Part shown: piece after piece, positions 38,082-48,378 of the stretch
Layout of the letters: every line of letters starts with the position of its first letter
Position numbering within the stretch: the stretch's first letter is position 1
Source of the DNA: Episyrphus balteatus
Taxonomy: Eukaryota > Arthropoda > Insecta > Diptera > Syrphidae
Assembly: GCF_945859705.1 (NCBI RefSeq)
Contig: NC_079134.1
Span: 71,094,323 to 71,158,322, forward strand
Length of the DNA stretch: 64,000 bases
Direction: 5' to 3'
Position numbers and translations under genes: made by a program
The notes under the pieces: generated by a model
Database searches by the model: none
Told to the model about the DNA's origin: nothing
The model's input: the letters and a program-made list of their open reading frames with translations, nothing else

Positions 38082-38352
38082 TTATTTTCTGGTGAAGGCT
38101 AGCGGCAGGAGAACTCGATGTAATTCGACAAATTGTGGATGTTGAATGTATATGGGTGCTGGTGGCGTCAGGCTGCCGAAGAAGATTTCCTAAGAAAAAC
38201 ACAAAATGATTAGTTTATTATTTAAAAAATCACTGCGCGAGCACACTCACCCATATTTTATCGATGAATTCTTTTTTGGCTTAAAATGATCCCATATTGA
38301 TTCCAACGTCAACACACGCGTTGTAAAAGGTGTCCGCAATTGTGAACTTTCT
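38082..38352 (-). CDS. Possible two-exon 3' gene end (unidentified)
   Basis: On the minus strand an open stretch (about 38350 to 38251) ends at ATATGG|GTGAGT, a strong donor. A 61-bp intron (38250-38190) ends ttttcttag, and the second exon (38189-38082) continues in phase to TAA. The joined end would be about 68 residues, with IWDHFKPKKEFIDKIW before the junction and LTPPAPIYIQHPQFVELHR after it. Intron size suits an insect. I do not recognise the protein and no start was identified; it could be chance. Confidence 0.25.
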
Positions 38353-39033
38353 TTCCCCCACCAAAAAAATAAAATAATTAAATATAGTTTAATAAACTAA
38401 ATAAGCCCATGTCTTTCCTGCCCTCAACTATCAAAATTAAATCTCGCGCTAATTAAATTAACCATCAATAACAAAAAATAGCAAAATAAAATAAGTAAAT
38501 AATTATTAACAAAAATAGTCACGCGCCGCGCATCAAATACCTATCAAATAAAACAACAACACGAAAGTGCATACACATATGTATATACATGTATATATGG
38601 AAGTGCTATTGGAGTGCGAGTGCAGTGATCTCTTTTAAATTACCACCAAAATCAATATCACCCATAATCCAACAAAATAATAAATACAAAAAAAAAAAAA
38701 AATAACAACAACAACAACAATATAAAACACAACGAGCGGTCGCCTTTTTCTTTCATCTCCTTTCTTAACCCATTCTCATTGTCTCCGCAGCTTCATACAA
38801 TGTTTTGATTTATTGTTGTCAATGCAGTGTATGTGGCTGTGGAGCCTATGGGTTTGTTAGGCAATTAGTAGATTAGCAAGTGTTTTTTCCGTTAACAGAC
38901 TTGATACACATTTCTTCCAGGGCATAATCACCGGTAGAAATTGCATTTGGTTTGTTAATTTGGGAACTATACTTGTTGGTTCTACTTAGTAAGTCTGTGT
39001 TCGTTATTTGTTTTTGATTTTTGTTTTTTTGTT
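38353..39033. other. Unassigned DNA upstream of LINE ORF
   Basis: The stretch holds a (CAA)n microsatellite (38704-38720), an A-tract and 'catatgtatatacatg'. A plus-strand splice-acceptor-like 'tctccgcag' lies near 38791. There is no ORF1 for the downstream LINE; this may be its 5' UTR or flanking host DNA. Confidence 0.4.
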
Positions 39034-41922
39034 ATGCGGAGTAATTTTAGAGTTGACTTTAGCAACATTCGGGGGCTAAGAGCAAATTTCTTCGCTGTAT
39101 ACGCCCACACTGCCAAATTCAGGCCAGCTGCTCTCGCACTTAGTGAAACGCAGGTTAGTGCTGATTCTGATCCCACAGAGTTCAACCTACCGCATTACAC
39201 CCTAGTGCCATTGTTCTTCCCCTCCCATGGTCTTGCCGTATATATTCGGAAAGATGTTGCTTATCAACTCCAACCGCAATACGGCCACTGTTCAAATACG
39301 AACTTTAATTTCATGTGGATAAAATTTATTATTCAAAAGCAATCCATCCACTATTGCTTCATATATAGAAGCCCCAATTTAGATTGTAATTCAACCTACA
39401 GTGAGTTAGATGGACTTTCAGACTCCATATTAAGAATAGTTTCCCAAAACCCTCACACTGAGATCGCAATTGCGGGCGATTTCAATATCCACAATTCGGG
39501 TTGGCTTCGACATTCTGGCCAGACAACACCCGAAGGAAGGTATGTAGAAATCTTCGCTGAGTTAAATCTTTTAACTCAGCTTGTTGACGAGCCGACTCGG
39601 GTTCCAGATATTTCTGGTCATACCGCTAACACTCTTGATCTGTTTCTTTCTTCTCATCCCGATAAATACAGGGTTAAAGTATCTTCTCCTCTAGGCTCAT
39701 CGGACCATTGTGTCATATCGGTAGATTTTGCGTATTCCGCCGTTATAACAAAAGTAAAAATCCCTAAGCGAACTGTTTGGCAATATGAGAGAGCCAATTG
39801 GGATGGCCTGAACAATTTCTTTCGAAATTTTAATTGGTCATTGTGCTTTCTCGACGGTAACGTAGACGCATCAGCTGATATGATATCTAACGTTATTCTT
39901 AACGGCATGAAAAATTATATTCCTCACAGAATTAAAAGTATCACCCCCAAAGAAAATTCGTGGTTCGATTCGAGCTGTAAAGAGGTGATAAGGATGAGAG
40001 AAGAATGTTTTCGGAAATATAAAAATGACCCTACAATAGAAAAACAATTAAAGTTCAAACAGGCCAGAAATATCTGTAACGCCCACATTCGGAAGACTAA
40101 GTTTTTACATGACAGGCAAATTCGACAAAAAATAATGTCATGTCCAAAAGGTAGCAAAAATGTTTGGTCTTTTGTCAAAAACATCAAGAACTCAACTACA
40201 TCTTCGATCCCAACGCTTGTCTTCAACGATATTCCAACTGTCAGTTCTCTCGACAAAGCCAACTTGCTGGCAGCACAATTTGCTGCGAATTCTACGCTTC
40301 CAAATAGCAACCTGGCTCCTCCCGAGCTCGAGAGTGTAAACTTCACCATGAAGCACATATTTTTTCGCACTCGCTCGGTAGCGAGAGTCTTAAAAGATCT
40401 CAACATGCACAAATCCGCTGGTCCAGATGGTATCCCCGCCATTATTCTGAAGAGGTGTTCTTCAACTTTGGCAAAGCCACTTCGCAAAATTTTCCATCTG
40501 TCACATTCAACTGGACTTTTTCCGAGCAGTTGGAAAACTGCTTATGTCCAACCTGTTCCCAAAAAAGGCGAATCATCCTCCCCATCCAATTACCGTCCAA
40601 TTGCACTAACTTCAATTCTTTCCAAGGTCATGGAAACATTGATTAATCGTCAACTTATGAAATATCTTGAAGAACGAAAGCTTCTTAATGACCGGCAATA
40701 CGGCTTTCGCAGCAAAAGATCCACTGGCGATTTGATGGCATATCTTACCGAAAAGTGGAACCAATTTATACACTTCTTTGGAGAAAGTAAGATTATTGCG
40801 CTAGATATTTCCAAAGCATTCGATAGAGTTTGGCATCAAGCTCTTATATCAAAAATGCGTGCTTTTGGTATCGATGATTGCCTTCTCCGTTGGATTAGTA
40901 ACTTTCTTTCTAATCGTTCAATACAAGTTGTGTTGGATGGTTTTAAATCTGACACTCACTACATAAATGCTGGTGTGCCCCAGGGTTCCGTTTTGTCTCC
41001 GACTCTATTTCTTATATTCATAAATGATCTCTTATCAAAAACTACTAATCCAGTAAATTGTTTCGCCGACGACTCAACCCTAAGCTTCTCATATTCATTT
41101 CCTACTTCACGTCCCTGCTCCTCGGATATAGAGCGTGAACGGTTGCGTATGATTAGTTCATTGAATTCTGATCTCGACAGCATTGTAAAATGGGGATACG
41201 AAAACCGAGTAGAATTCAATGCTTCGAAAACCCAATGCTGTCTCTTGTCGTTGAAATTCAATGTACCGCCTTTGCCACTATCCATGAGTGGTACCTGCAT
41301 CAATGAAACCGAAAAGCTGTCAGTACTAGGTATGTGTGTTAATGATGACCTACGCTGGAACGACCATATATTTCAAGTTGCCAAAAATGGTGCTAAATGC
41401 TTAGGTTTTCTTAAAAGGTGCAGGAAATTCTTCACCCCTTCAGACTTGGCATCAATTTATAAAGCCTACGTCCGTCCTAAACTAGAATATAATTCACACA
41501 TTTGGTCAGGTGCTTCCCAAACATCTTTGCGCCTACTAGATAGGGTACAGCATAGAGCATTAAAACTGATTGGTGATGGAGCAATTACTGAATCAATAGA
41601 TTCTCTTGAACATCGTCGTAATGTCACCTGCCTTTCACTCTTTTACCGCTTTTTTTATAATCAGTGCTCTAGTGAAGTTGCTAGTTGCATTCCTCCCCTA
41701 AAAAATTTCAACCGCAATACCCGGCTTGCTAGGAATGCCCATAAATTCTACCTGGAACCCAACTTCGGCCGTACAGTTAAGTATAGAGACTCATTTTTTA
41801 GCCGTTCAACTCGTATGTGGAATGCTTTACCTGGCTCTGTCTTTCCTCCGCATTACAATCTACAAAGGTTTAAAGTCAATGTACATCGGTGTCTCCTACT
41901 TAATCCTCTCCTCTTTTCCTAA
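39034..41922 (+). CDS. LINE endonuclease-reverse transcriptase, intact
   Basis: This uninterrupted 962-codon frame encodes a non-LTR retrotransposon polyprotein. Residues 1-230 form an APE-type endonuclease (NIRGLRANF near the start, AIAGDFNIHNSGW near 145, SSDHC near 222). The reverse transcriptase spans roughly 460-750: AGPDGIPAIILK, YRPIALTSILSKVMETL, ALDISKAFDRVW, GVPQGSVLSPTLF and the catalytic CFADDS near 676. The C-terminus ends in an SRSTRMWNALP region found in CR1/Jockey-type elements. There is no RNase H. It nicks target DNA and copies its own RNA at the nick. The open frame suggests a recent insertion, but no ORF1 or target duplication was found. I assign Jockey/CR1-group; the exact clade is uncertain. 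Confidence 0.92.
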   Translation: MRSNFRVDFSNIRGLRANFFAVYAHTAKFRPAALALSETQVSADSDPTEFNLPHYTLVPLFFPSHGLAVYIRKDVAYQLQPQYGHCSNTNFNFMWIKFIIQKQSIHYCFIYRSPNLDCNSTYSELDGLSDSILRIVSQNPHTEIAIAGDFNIHNSGWLRHSGQTTPEGRYVEIFAELNLLTQLVDEPTRVPDISGHTANTLDLFLSSHPDKYRVKVSSPLGSSDHCVISVDFAYSAVITKVKIPKRTVWQYERANWDGLNNFFRNFNWSLCFLDGNVDASADMISNVILNGMKNYIPHRIKSITPKENSWFDSSCKEVIRMREECFRKYKNDPTIEKQLKFKQARNICNAHIRKTKFLHDRQIRQKIMSCPKGSKNVWSFVKNIKNSTTSSIPTLVFNDIPTVSSLDKANLLAAQFAANSTLPNSNLAPPELESVNFTMKHIFFRTRSVARVLKDLNMHKSAGPDGIPAIILKRCSSTLAKPLRKIFHLSHSTGLFPSSWKTAYVQPVPKKGESSSPSNYRPIALTSILSKVMETLINRQLMKYLEERKLLNDRQYGFRSKRSTGDLMAYLTEKWNQFIHFFGESKIIALDISKAFDRVWHQALISKMRAFGIDDCLLRWISNFLSNRSIQVVLDGFKSDTHYINAGVPQGSVLSPTLFLIFINDLLSKTTNPVNCFADDSTLSFSYSFPTSRPCSSDIERERLRMISSLNSDLDSIVKWGYENRVEFNASKTQCCLLSLKFNVPPLPLSMSGTCINETEKLSVLGMCVNDDLRWNDHIFQVAKNGAKCLGFLKRCRKFFTPSDLASIYKAYVRPKLEYNSHIWSGASQTSLRLLDRVQHRALKLIGDGAITESIDSLEHRRNVTCLSLFYRFFYNQCSSEVASCIPPLKNFNRNTRLARNAHKFYLEPNFGRTVKYRDSFFSRSTRMWNALPGSVFPPHYNLQRFKVNVHRCLLLNPLLFS

Positions 41923-42009
41923 AAGCTCGCACTGTGTTTTTATAACATTTTAAGGGTATTCATAACCCCTTGATGTGCGCGTTAATTATAAAAAAAAAAA
42001 AAAAAAAAT
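41923..42009 (+). other. LINE 3' UTR and poly(A) tail
   Basis: A short 3' UTR follows the stop, containing an imperfect hairpin around 'aagggtat..ataacccctt', and ends in attataaaa with a run of about 20 A. The tail defines the 3' end of the plus-strand LINE copy. Confidence 0.75.
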
Positions 42010-42127
42010 ATTATATATAGTAATTTAATATTAAACAATGCGAGACACGACACGCCACAAACACTGCAAGAAAAAAAATAAAATGAAGTTGACGCTTTGT
42101 TTTTCTGTTCCCTTTGTCTTTCCTTCG

Positions 42128-42688
42128 TCAATTTTCCTTTTCGCACTTTTTCACCACGATTCTCGTTCGACTTTTGTGTTCATACACAAAAAGTTGCAAG
42201 TGTGTGAGTGCAAGTCCGATTTTCGCGGTCTGAGGTCGGAGTTTCTTTGTTGAACTCAGTTTTCTTGCTTGAAGGGTGGTTGGATTTCTGGCACCATTTG
42301 TATTTTCATTGGAATATTGGTTGTGGGATTGGATTTCCATTGATAAATTGGTTGTGGGATACACTTTTTTAGTTGGATTTCTTTGGGTTGTGCTTGGTAC
42401 CGGTCGTATTTCTAGTTCAAAAATTAAATTCTTGTTGAAATCGTGCTGATTTGGTTGGGTAGCTCCGACTCCATCCAATTCAAAATCTAGGTTACTCCCA
42501 GGCCACCCAATACAATACTGACGTGCCCACCGATGGTTGAATAAGTTCTGCACCAAACTTGGCACCAGCACGGCACCCAATACATATTTAGTTGGGTAAT
42601 TTCTGGTACCACATTGGCACCTGCACGACATGCAATATAAAATTGATGTGAGCATTCGCTAAATATATTCTTATTAGGATGTTTATAT
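42128..42688 (-). repeat. Left terminal repeat of 42-56 kb element, part 1
   Basis: The reverse complement matches 54840-55260 closely (ggcctgggagt, gagtcggagctacccaacca, cgaccggtaccaagcaca). The repeat is interrupted by the Gypsy element after 42688 and resumes at 49120. Outer sequence (42128-42260) has further CG-rich 'tccgac'-type repeats. The 175-codon minus frame here has an open counterpart in the right repeat, but the two differ mostly at residue-changing sites, so I treat it as noncoding. Confidence 0.75.
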
Positions 42689-43229
42689 TGTAATGTTTAA
42701 TTCCGGGTTCACAATAAAACTTATTTAATTTCCACTTATATTTCCGTTCAAATAAGAACACAGTTTATTTCAACTCAATTTACTTTTATTATTCGCTCAA
42801 ACAAACACACTTTTAAATCACTTTATTTACTACTAACAATTCGCAACACTTTATTTCACTTTGTACTGTACTCTTTCACTTTCAAGATTAAACTGTATCC
42901 GGTCGGTGTCTACGCTGCCTTTTATACCGGAATCTCGAGACTCGAGAACGTCCTCGAAGGCTCTCGCCCCTGTCTCTCGAAACTTCCTTTCCAGGAAGGG
43001 CACTTCATACTTCCAGTCTAGTGGGATATTTTGAAATGTGTTCAGTGTGGGATATTTTGAGATGTGTTCAGTGAGATATTTTTAGATGTGTTCAGTGGGA
43101 TATTTTTAGATGTGTTCAGTGAGATACTTTTCTTAATTACTAAAGGTCCGTTCACATTTCTACCTTTGCAGTAGTAGGTAGTGTGTTCAGACTTTTATCT
43201 TAAAAGTAGTTCAGTAATTCATCGTTACA
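42689..43229 (-). repeat. Gypsy 3' LTR, 541 bp
   Basis: The LTR starts TGTAACG on the minus strand and ends CATTACA, giving canonical TG..CA ends. It contains five tandem copies of an approximately 27-bp unit (43021-43130, 'gatattttgagatgtgttc') in U3 and a TATA box downstream in the direction of transcription. A polypurine tract abuts it at 43230-43243. Confidence 0.92.
42918..43000 (-). promoter_or_regulatory. LTR promoter: TATA with heat-shock-like boxes
   Basis: On the minus strand, TATAAAAGG (42926-42918) is preceded within about 75 bp by alternating TTC and GAA/GAG blocks, for example cttcgaggacgttctcgag, resembling heat-shock-factor sites (inverted nGAAn units), plus GAGA-type repeats. 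The same arrangement occurs in the right LTR (about 48807-48888). Use as a heat-inducible promoter is inferred from sequence only. Confidence 0.5.
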
Positions 43230-43243
43230 TTGCCCCCCTCTTA
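43230..43243 (-). promoter_or_regulatory. Gypsy polypurine tract
   Basis: On the minus strand taagaggggggcaa lies directly before the 3' LTR (TGTAACG). It is the expected primer for plus-strand DNA synthesis and is intact. Confidence 0.85.
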
Positions 43244-46200
43244 GGATTGTTCGTCCCGAACAACTCCATTGCTTCTATCACCATTATAACGATGTAAACG
43301 GTCACAATGAACTATCTTTAGTTTGCCTCTTACCCCTCTTTGTATACGGTAAACCACGTCGTTAATTCTGGTTATTACTGTGTAAGGGCCTTCCCAGTTT
43401 TGTTGTAGCTTCGGTGATAGTCCCTTTTGTCGGTGGGGATTGTAAAACCACACAAGTTCTCCTTCTTGAAACCCTGTTGCTGTCGCTCGTGCGTCATATC
43501 TTGTCTTCATCCTGTCACTAGACGCTTTTATATTTGTCCTTGTCCGTTGGTGAATGTCAGCCAGTGTTCCTTTCAGGTTATCTACGTACTCATCCATTTC
43601 ATGTGGCTAGTTTGGAACACTTCCAAATTTTATCTCACTTGGCAGGCGTATTGTTGAGCCAAATAGGACTTCCGATGGTGTATGTCCAGTAGAACTATGT
43701 GTTGCACTTCTATAAGCCATCAAGAATAATGGAATATGTCGGTCCCAGTCTCGTTGATTATCATTGACTACTTTTGACAGGTGTTCCTTAAGTGTCCTGT
43801 TAAATCGCTCAACCATCCCATCAGATTGTGGATGAAGCGGTGTTGTTCGCGTCTTCTTGATGCCAAGGAGTGAGCAAACCTCTTGAAAAATCTTAGATTC
43901 GAAGTTCCTTCCTTAGTCGGAATGAAGTTCCATGGGTACTCCGAACCTGCTCACCCAATGAAAGACAATCTTATCCACAACTGTTTTGGTTTCCTGGTTT
44001 GGAATGGCAAATGCCTCAGGCCATTTGCTGAAGTAGTCCATCACTACAAGGATGTATCGATTTCCGTTGTTGGTTTCGGGAAAAGGACCTGCTACGTCTA
44101 TTGCAATTCTCTCAAAAGGTGCACCCACATTGTACTGCTGCATCTTGCTTTGGATTTTTCTAGCTGGTCCTTTGCCAGCGGCACAAGTATCACATTTTCG
44201 GCACCACTTTTCAACGTCTTCTCTCATACGTAACCAGTAGAATTGCTGTCGTAGCTTTTCCAGCGTCTTGTTGATGCCTAAATGGCCTCCAGAAGTTCCA
44301 CCGTGCATCTCTCGGAGAACATCATTTACCTTTGACTGAGGTACGACTAGCTGCATTACATAGGATTTACCATGTGCGGATTCCCACTTACGCCTGAGTA
44401 GCCCTTCTTGCACATGAAGTGAGTCCCATTGTGCCCAATATGTTTTTAGAGTGGAGCTTCGGTCGGAGATGTCGGCCCATTCTGGTTTCTCTTGATGTTC
44501 CTTCCATGCAAGGATGGGTTCGATGTCCGAATCTTCCTGTTGGGCCATTCTGAGTTCTTCATTACTCCAGCCGCAAATGGGATCAGCTCTCGTTCTTCTA
44601 ACAGCGACAACTTCCTTTTCTTCTAGTCGTGTGCAATGTTTGCAGTCTTGCTTGCACGGGCGTCGAGATAATGCGTCTGCATTTGAATGCAGTTTTCCTC
44701 TTCGATGTTGAATCTGACATTGATACGTCTGAAGTATCTCGATCCATTTTGCTACTTGACCCTCTGGATTTTTGAAGTTCAAAAGCCAATTTAGTGCACC
44801 ATGATCTGTGCGAAGAAGGAACTTCTGTCCATAGATATACTTATGGAAGTGCTTTGTTGCCAATACTAGAGCTAGAAGTTCCCTTCTGGTCACGCAATAG
44901 TTTCTTTCTTGTTTCGAGAGTACCTTGCTGAAATAGGCAACGACCTTTTCTTCTCCGTCATGAACTTGCGATAAAACAGCACCAACTCCAACATTACTTG
45001 CATCTGCGTCAATGATGAATTGTTTGCCTGGAGTCGGAGAGGCCAGCACAGGAGCTTCACATAACCGCAGCTTCAGTTCCTGAAAGCTTTTCTCACACAC
45101 TCACCTGACCATTTAAAGGGTTTACCCTTCTCCGTAAGTTGGTGCAAGCTTTTGGCGATTCTCGCAAAATCCTTCACAAATCGTCGATAGTACGTTGCCA
45201 GACCGAGGAAACTCCGAAGTTGATGCTTGTCCTGAGGGGTTGGCCAGTTCTTCACAGTGTCAACCTTTTCAGGATCAGTCTTTACTCCTTGGGATGAGAT
45301 GATATGCCCCATATTTAACCTCGGTCTTGAAAAGTGCACATTTCTTTGGATTCAACTTAAGATGTGCTTCTCGTAGCCTTTGGAATACAGCCTTTAGGTT
45401 TTCACAATGGTCATCAAATGTTTTCCCGTAAACGATGACATCATCCAAATAGACTAGGCAAGATTTCCAGGTTAATCCATTTAAAACACACTCCATTAAG
45501 CGCTCAAAAGTAGCTGGGGCATTGCATAGCCCAAACGGCATGACATTAAACTGCCACAGACCATTTCCTGTGGAGAAAGCCGTCTTCTCCCGATCTTCTG
45601 GATGGATTTCTACCTGCCAGTAGCCACTCTTCAAATCCAAAGTCGAAAACCATTGTGCTCCTTCCATTGCATCTACAGTATCGCTGATTCTTGGCAGTGG
45701 GTAGCTGTCTTTCTTCGTCACATCATTCAGCCTGCGGTAGTCGACACAAAATCGAGTGCTTCCATCCTTCTTTTTGACGAGAACTACCGGTGATGCCCAA
45801 GGGCTTTTGGAATTTTCGATTAGCCGGTCTTTCTTCATTGTTGTTATCATTTCTTCAACTTCACCTTGTTTGGCCAACGGGAGACGTCTTGCTGGTTGAC
45901 GAATCGGCCTAGCATCTCCTGTATCGATTCGATGCTGCACCAGTTGTGTCCGGCCGTATTGCCCGCTGGGTGAAGAGAAAATATCAGCATATTCGTGAAG
46001 AAGACTTCCCGCAACATTAAGCTGATGTTGACTCAAGTTGTCTGATTTGAGAATTTGTTTCTTTAGTTTCTCCGAGTTCATAGTCATCTGTGTATCCACC
46101 TCGTTGATCTTAGTTATTGCGGCCACAGATTCACATTGCCCAACAACTTCTCCTTTCTTAAGCTTGATTGGGTACGGTTTGATGTTAAGTATCCGTACAG

Positions 46201-46846
46201 GTACCATGTTGTTCTTTGGTGCCACAAGAGTCTTCCCGATGATGATGTTTTGGGAACTTTGTTCAACTTCTGGCTCAACCATGAGGTATCGATGGCTTCC
46301 AATATTCCCCTTTAGTTTCGTCCACACAAAAACTTCTGAAGAAGGAGGCAGGCACATGTCTTCTTTGATGACAGTTCTAATTGTTGTTGAATTTTCGTTG
46401 CCATAGACCATTGGGATCTCCACATTTCTGTATTTCAGGACTTGATTACCTATATCCAAAATGATTTCATGGTCCTTCATGAAGTCGATTCCAATGATGC
46501 ACTCGTCACATATATCTGCCACCAAAAACACATGCGAAAACTCTAGTTCTGCCATACGGATCGTAAGACGAACTTCACCGTACACCCTTGCTGCTTCTCC
46601 TGTGGCTGTCTTCAGACGGTAGCTGTTGGTGTTATGTAGCCATGTCATCTTCACCAAGTCTCTTCGTACAATAGAGGCGGTGGCACCGGTGTCAATTGTA
46701 GCCACGTGTTGTTTGTTGTTTATGGTCGCCTCCACTGTCAGACTTTTGTTGTCTCGTTTACTCTGTGACACTTGAATTGTGGTTCTGGGGCCATCGATAC
46801 CAGAAACCAGCTTCTGCCCCTCGAAGTTGGTCCTTACTCGTTTCCC
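43241..46846 (-). pseudogene. Gypsy pol (protease, RT, RNase H, integrase)
   Basis: The minus-strand pol reads, in order: aspartic protease (ATIDTGATASIV, about 46690), reverse transcriptase (FCVDYRRLND, LDLKSGYWQ, YLDDVIVYG near 45440), RNase H (IDADASN near 45015, TDHGALNWLL), and integrase with an HHCC finger (MHGGTSGGHLG.., CRKCDTC) and a DD35E core (AIDVAGP near 44090, HSD at 43916, E of MVERF near 43810). The last 118 codons form an integrase C-terminal domain with GPYTVI. Breaks: frameshifts near 45310 and 45090, in-frame TAA at 43913-43915 and TAG at 43607-43609. Pol probably starts by -1 frameshifting from gag at 46840-46846. All catalytic motifs are still recognisable. Confidence 0.92.
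46787..46846 (-). promoter_or_regulatory. Predicted -1 frameshift signal, gag to pol
   Basis: In gag frame the heptamer G GGA AAC (46846-46840) fits the X XXY YYZ slippery rule and sits one codon before the gag stop TAA (46834-46836). A -1 slip opens the pol frame. About 9 nt downstream, ccaacttc can pair with gaagctgg (one mismatch), and the loop ggggc can pair with gcccc at 46791-46787, forming an H-type pseudoknot. Pairing was done by eye. Confidence 0.65.
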
Positions 46847-48228
46847 GAATGGGAAACAAGATGAGCATGAGTGTTAGTTGTATCGCTTACCTGTTGTTGG
46901 GCAATATTCCTGTTTCCACAGTGTTCGCAAGCAGTTCTTCTTGGTGGCAATCTGCACTGCCGCTGGAGATGTCCTGTCTTGTTACAGTTCCAGCATCGAG
47001 CAGCTCCGTCTCGCTGGTTTCTTTGGAACGCGAGTTTTTGACAAGAGCATTCCTCCACTGCAACTTCTCTTACCCGATGAACGCCTTGAGAAGCCTGTTC
47101 TGCTGCTTCCATAGTCAGTGCAAACGCTAATGCTTCAGGAAGGGAACGTTTTCCAGCTGTTCGAATTGCTCGCTGAAGATTTATATCGGATACAGCACGT
47201 ACAAAGGCTTCTGTCGTAAACTGATTGATAATGTCGTCTCCTGCTGTCGGATATGCCAGATGAGCCAACCTTTCAATATCTGCTTGAAGTTGTTGCAGAG
47301 TTTCTCCTCTTTTCTGGACTCTTGTATTGAGTTGGACGCGGAAGACTTCCTGCATATGGCCATCTCCAAAGCGTTTTTCAATGACCTGGACAAGAGCGTT
47401 AAAGTTACCTTTCTTTTCTGGTGGTAACGTTTGTAACAACTCAGCAGCAGGACCTCTAAGAGCAAGAGTCAGCGCTATACATTAGTCTTCGTCATCCCAG
47501 CCATTTGTTGTGGCAGCTGCCTCAAACTGTTTCTTGTAGATCGACCAAGAACTTTGTCCATCAAAGGTTTGTGGATGCATTTCTTTCTTCTTTAAATACT
47601 CACCAGAACTTTCTCGCACCTTAATTTTTCGAACCTTGTCAAGTTCTTCGGTAAAACTTTGCATTTTCACTTCCATTCCTTTCAATTTGTCATCGAATTT
47701 TATTTCTACTTTTTCGAGTTTTTCTTCAACTTTCTCGAACTTTTCTTGAGATTGTTTTTCAACACCTTTGATGGAAGCATCAAGAGCAATGAACTTGTTC
47801 TCGATAGCATCAAGCTTACCTTCGATGAGGTTTTTCTGTTCATCTAGAAGGTTCTTTTGCTCTGTGCGTTGTTGTTCCATTTGTTCTCTCTGTTCTTTGC
47901 GTTGTGTCTCAATTTTTTCGAGAACACTACTCTGTTGTTTTTCTAATTGTTCTCTCTGTTCCTTGCGTTGTGTCTCAATTTGTTCTTTCTGTTCTTCAAA
48001 TTTTGCAAGGAGAACAGCCATCATGGATGACATATCGGAACTAGTACTTACTCGTTCTTCTATCATTTCAACCTCGAATTGAAATGTATCCAAATCTTCG
48101 TTTTTCTGGGTTAAATAATCCTGTAGACGAATAATGAGATCATTTTTCGATCCAGCAGTAGGAAGACTTCGCTTAGTCAATTCCGCCTTCAACTTAGTCA
48201 AACTTAACTGATTTAGTGTTTTACCCAT
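46834..48228 (-). pseudogene. Gypsy gag with SAP domain and zinc knuckle
   Basis: The minus-strand frame starts at ATG 48228. Residues about 5-39 form a SAP-like motif (LTKLKAELTKRSLPTAGSKN), usually a DNA/chromatin-binding helix pair. A long charged coiled coil with EQRKEQREQ-type repeats follows (about 70-190), then the capsid region. An in-frame TAA at 47482-47484 breaks it; the same frame continues through FNALVQVIEKRFGD to the nucleocapsid knuckle CWNCNKTGHLQRQC near 46990. The stop at 46834 is directly after the slippery site. Apart from one nonsense codon it is complete, about 465 codons. Confidence 0.9.
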
Positions 48229-48360
48229 TTTAAATTTTCAAAACGCGAGCACTTTTACTTATTTCAAAATGTTTTACACTTTGTTTATTGTTAAAACACA
48301 CGCGCACTTTTTATTTTATTCGCGAAATTATCTGATTCGCACAAATAAATAAGTTTTATT

Positions 48361-48378
48361 CCACTTTTCTGACACCAA
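48361..48378 (-). promoter_or_regulatory. Gypsy primer-binding site
   Basis: On the minus strand, ttggtgtcagaaaagtgg directly follows the 5' LTR. It would pair with a tRNA ending ctgacacca, probably a tRNA-Leu type; identity was not verified. Confidence 0.65.

Noticed and set aside
40455..41303. Frames on either strand within the LINE ORF
   Set aside because: They overlap the 962-codon reading frame with full domain support and show no family resemblance.
42128..42655. 175-codon frame with an open counterpart at 54892-55362
   Set aside because: It lies in terminal repeats made of simple subunits, is antisense to one copy, and the differences between copies change residues freely. Probably not a protein.
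43427..47130. Plus-strand frames opposite Gypsy gag/pol
   Set aside because: They are antisense shadows of clearly recognised retroelement domains.
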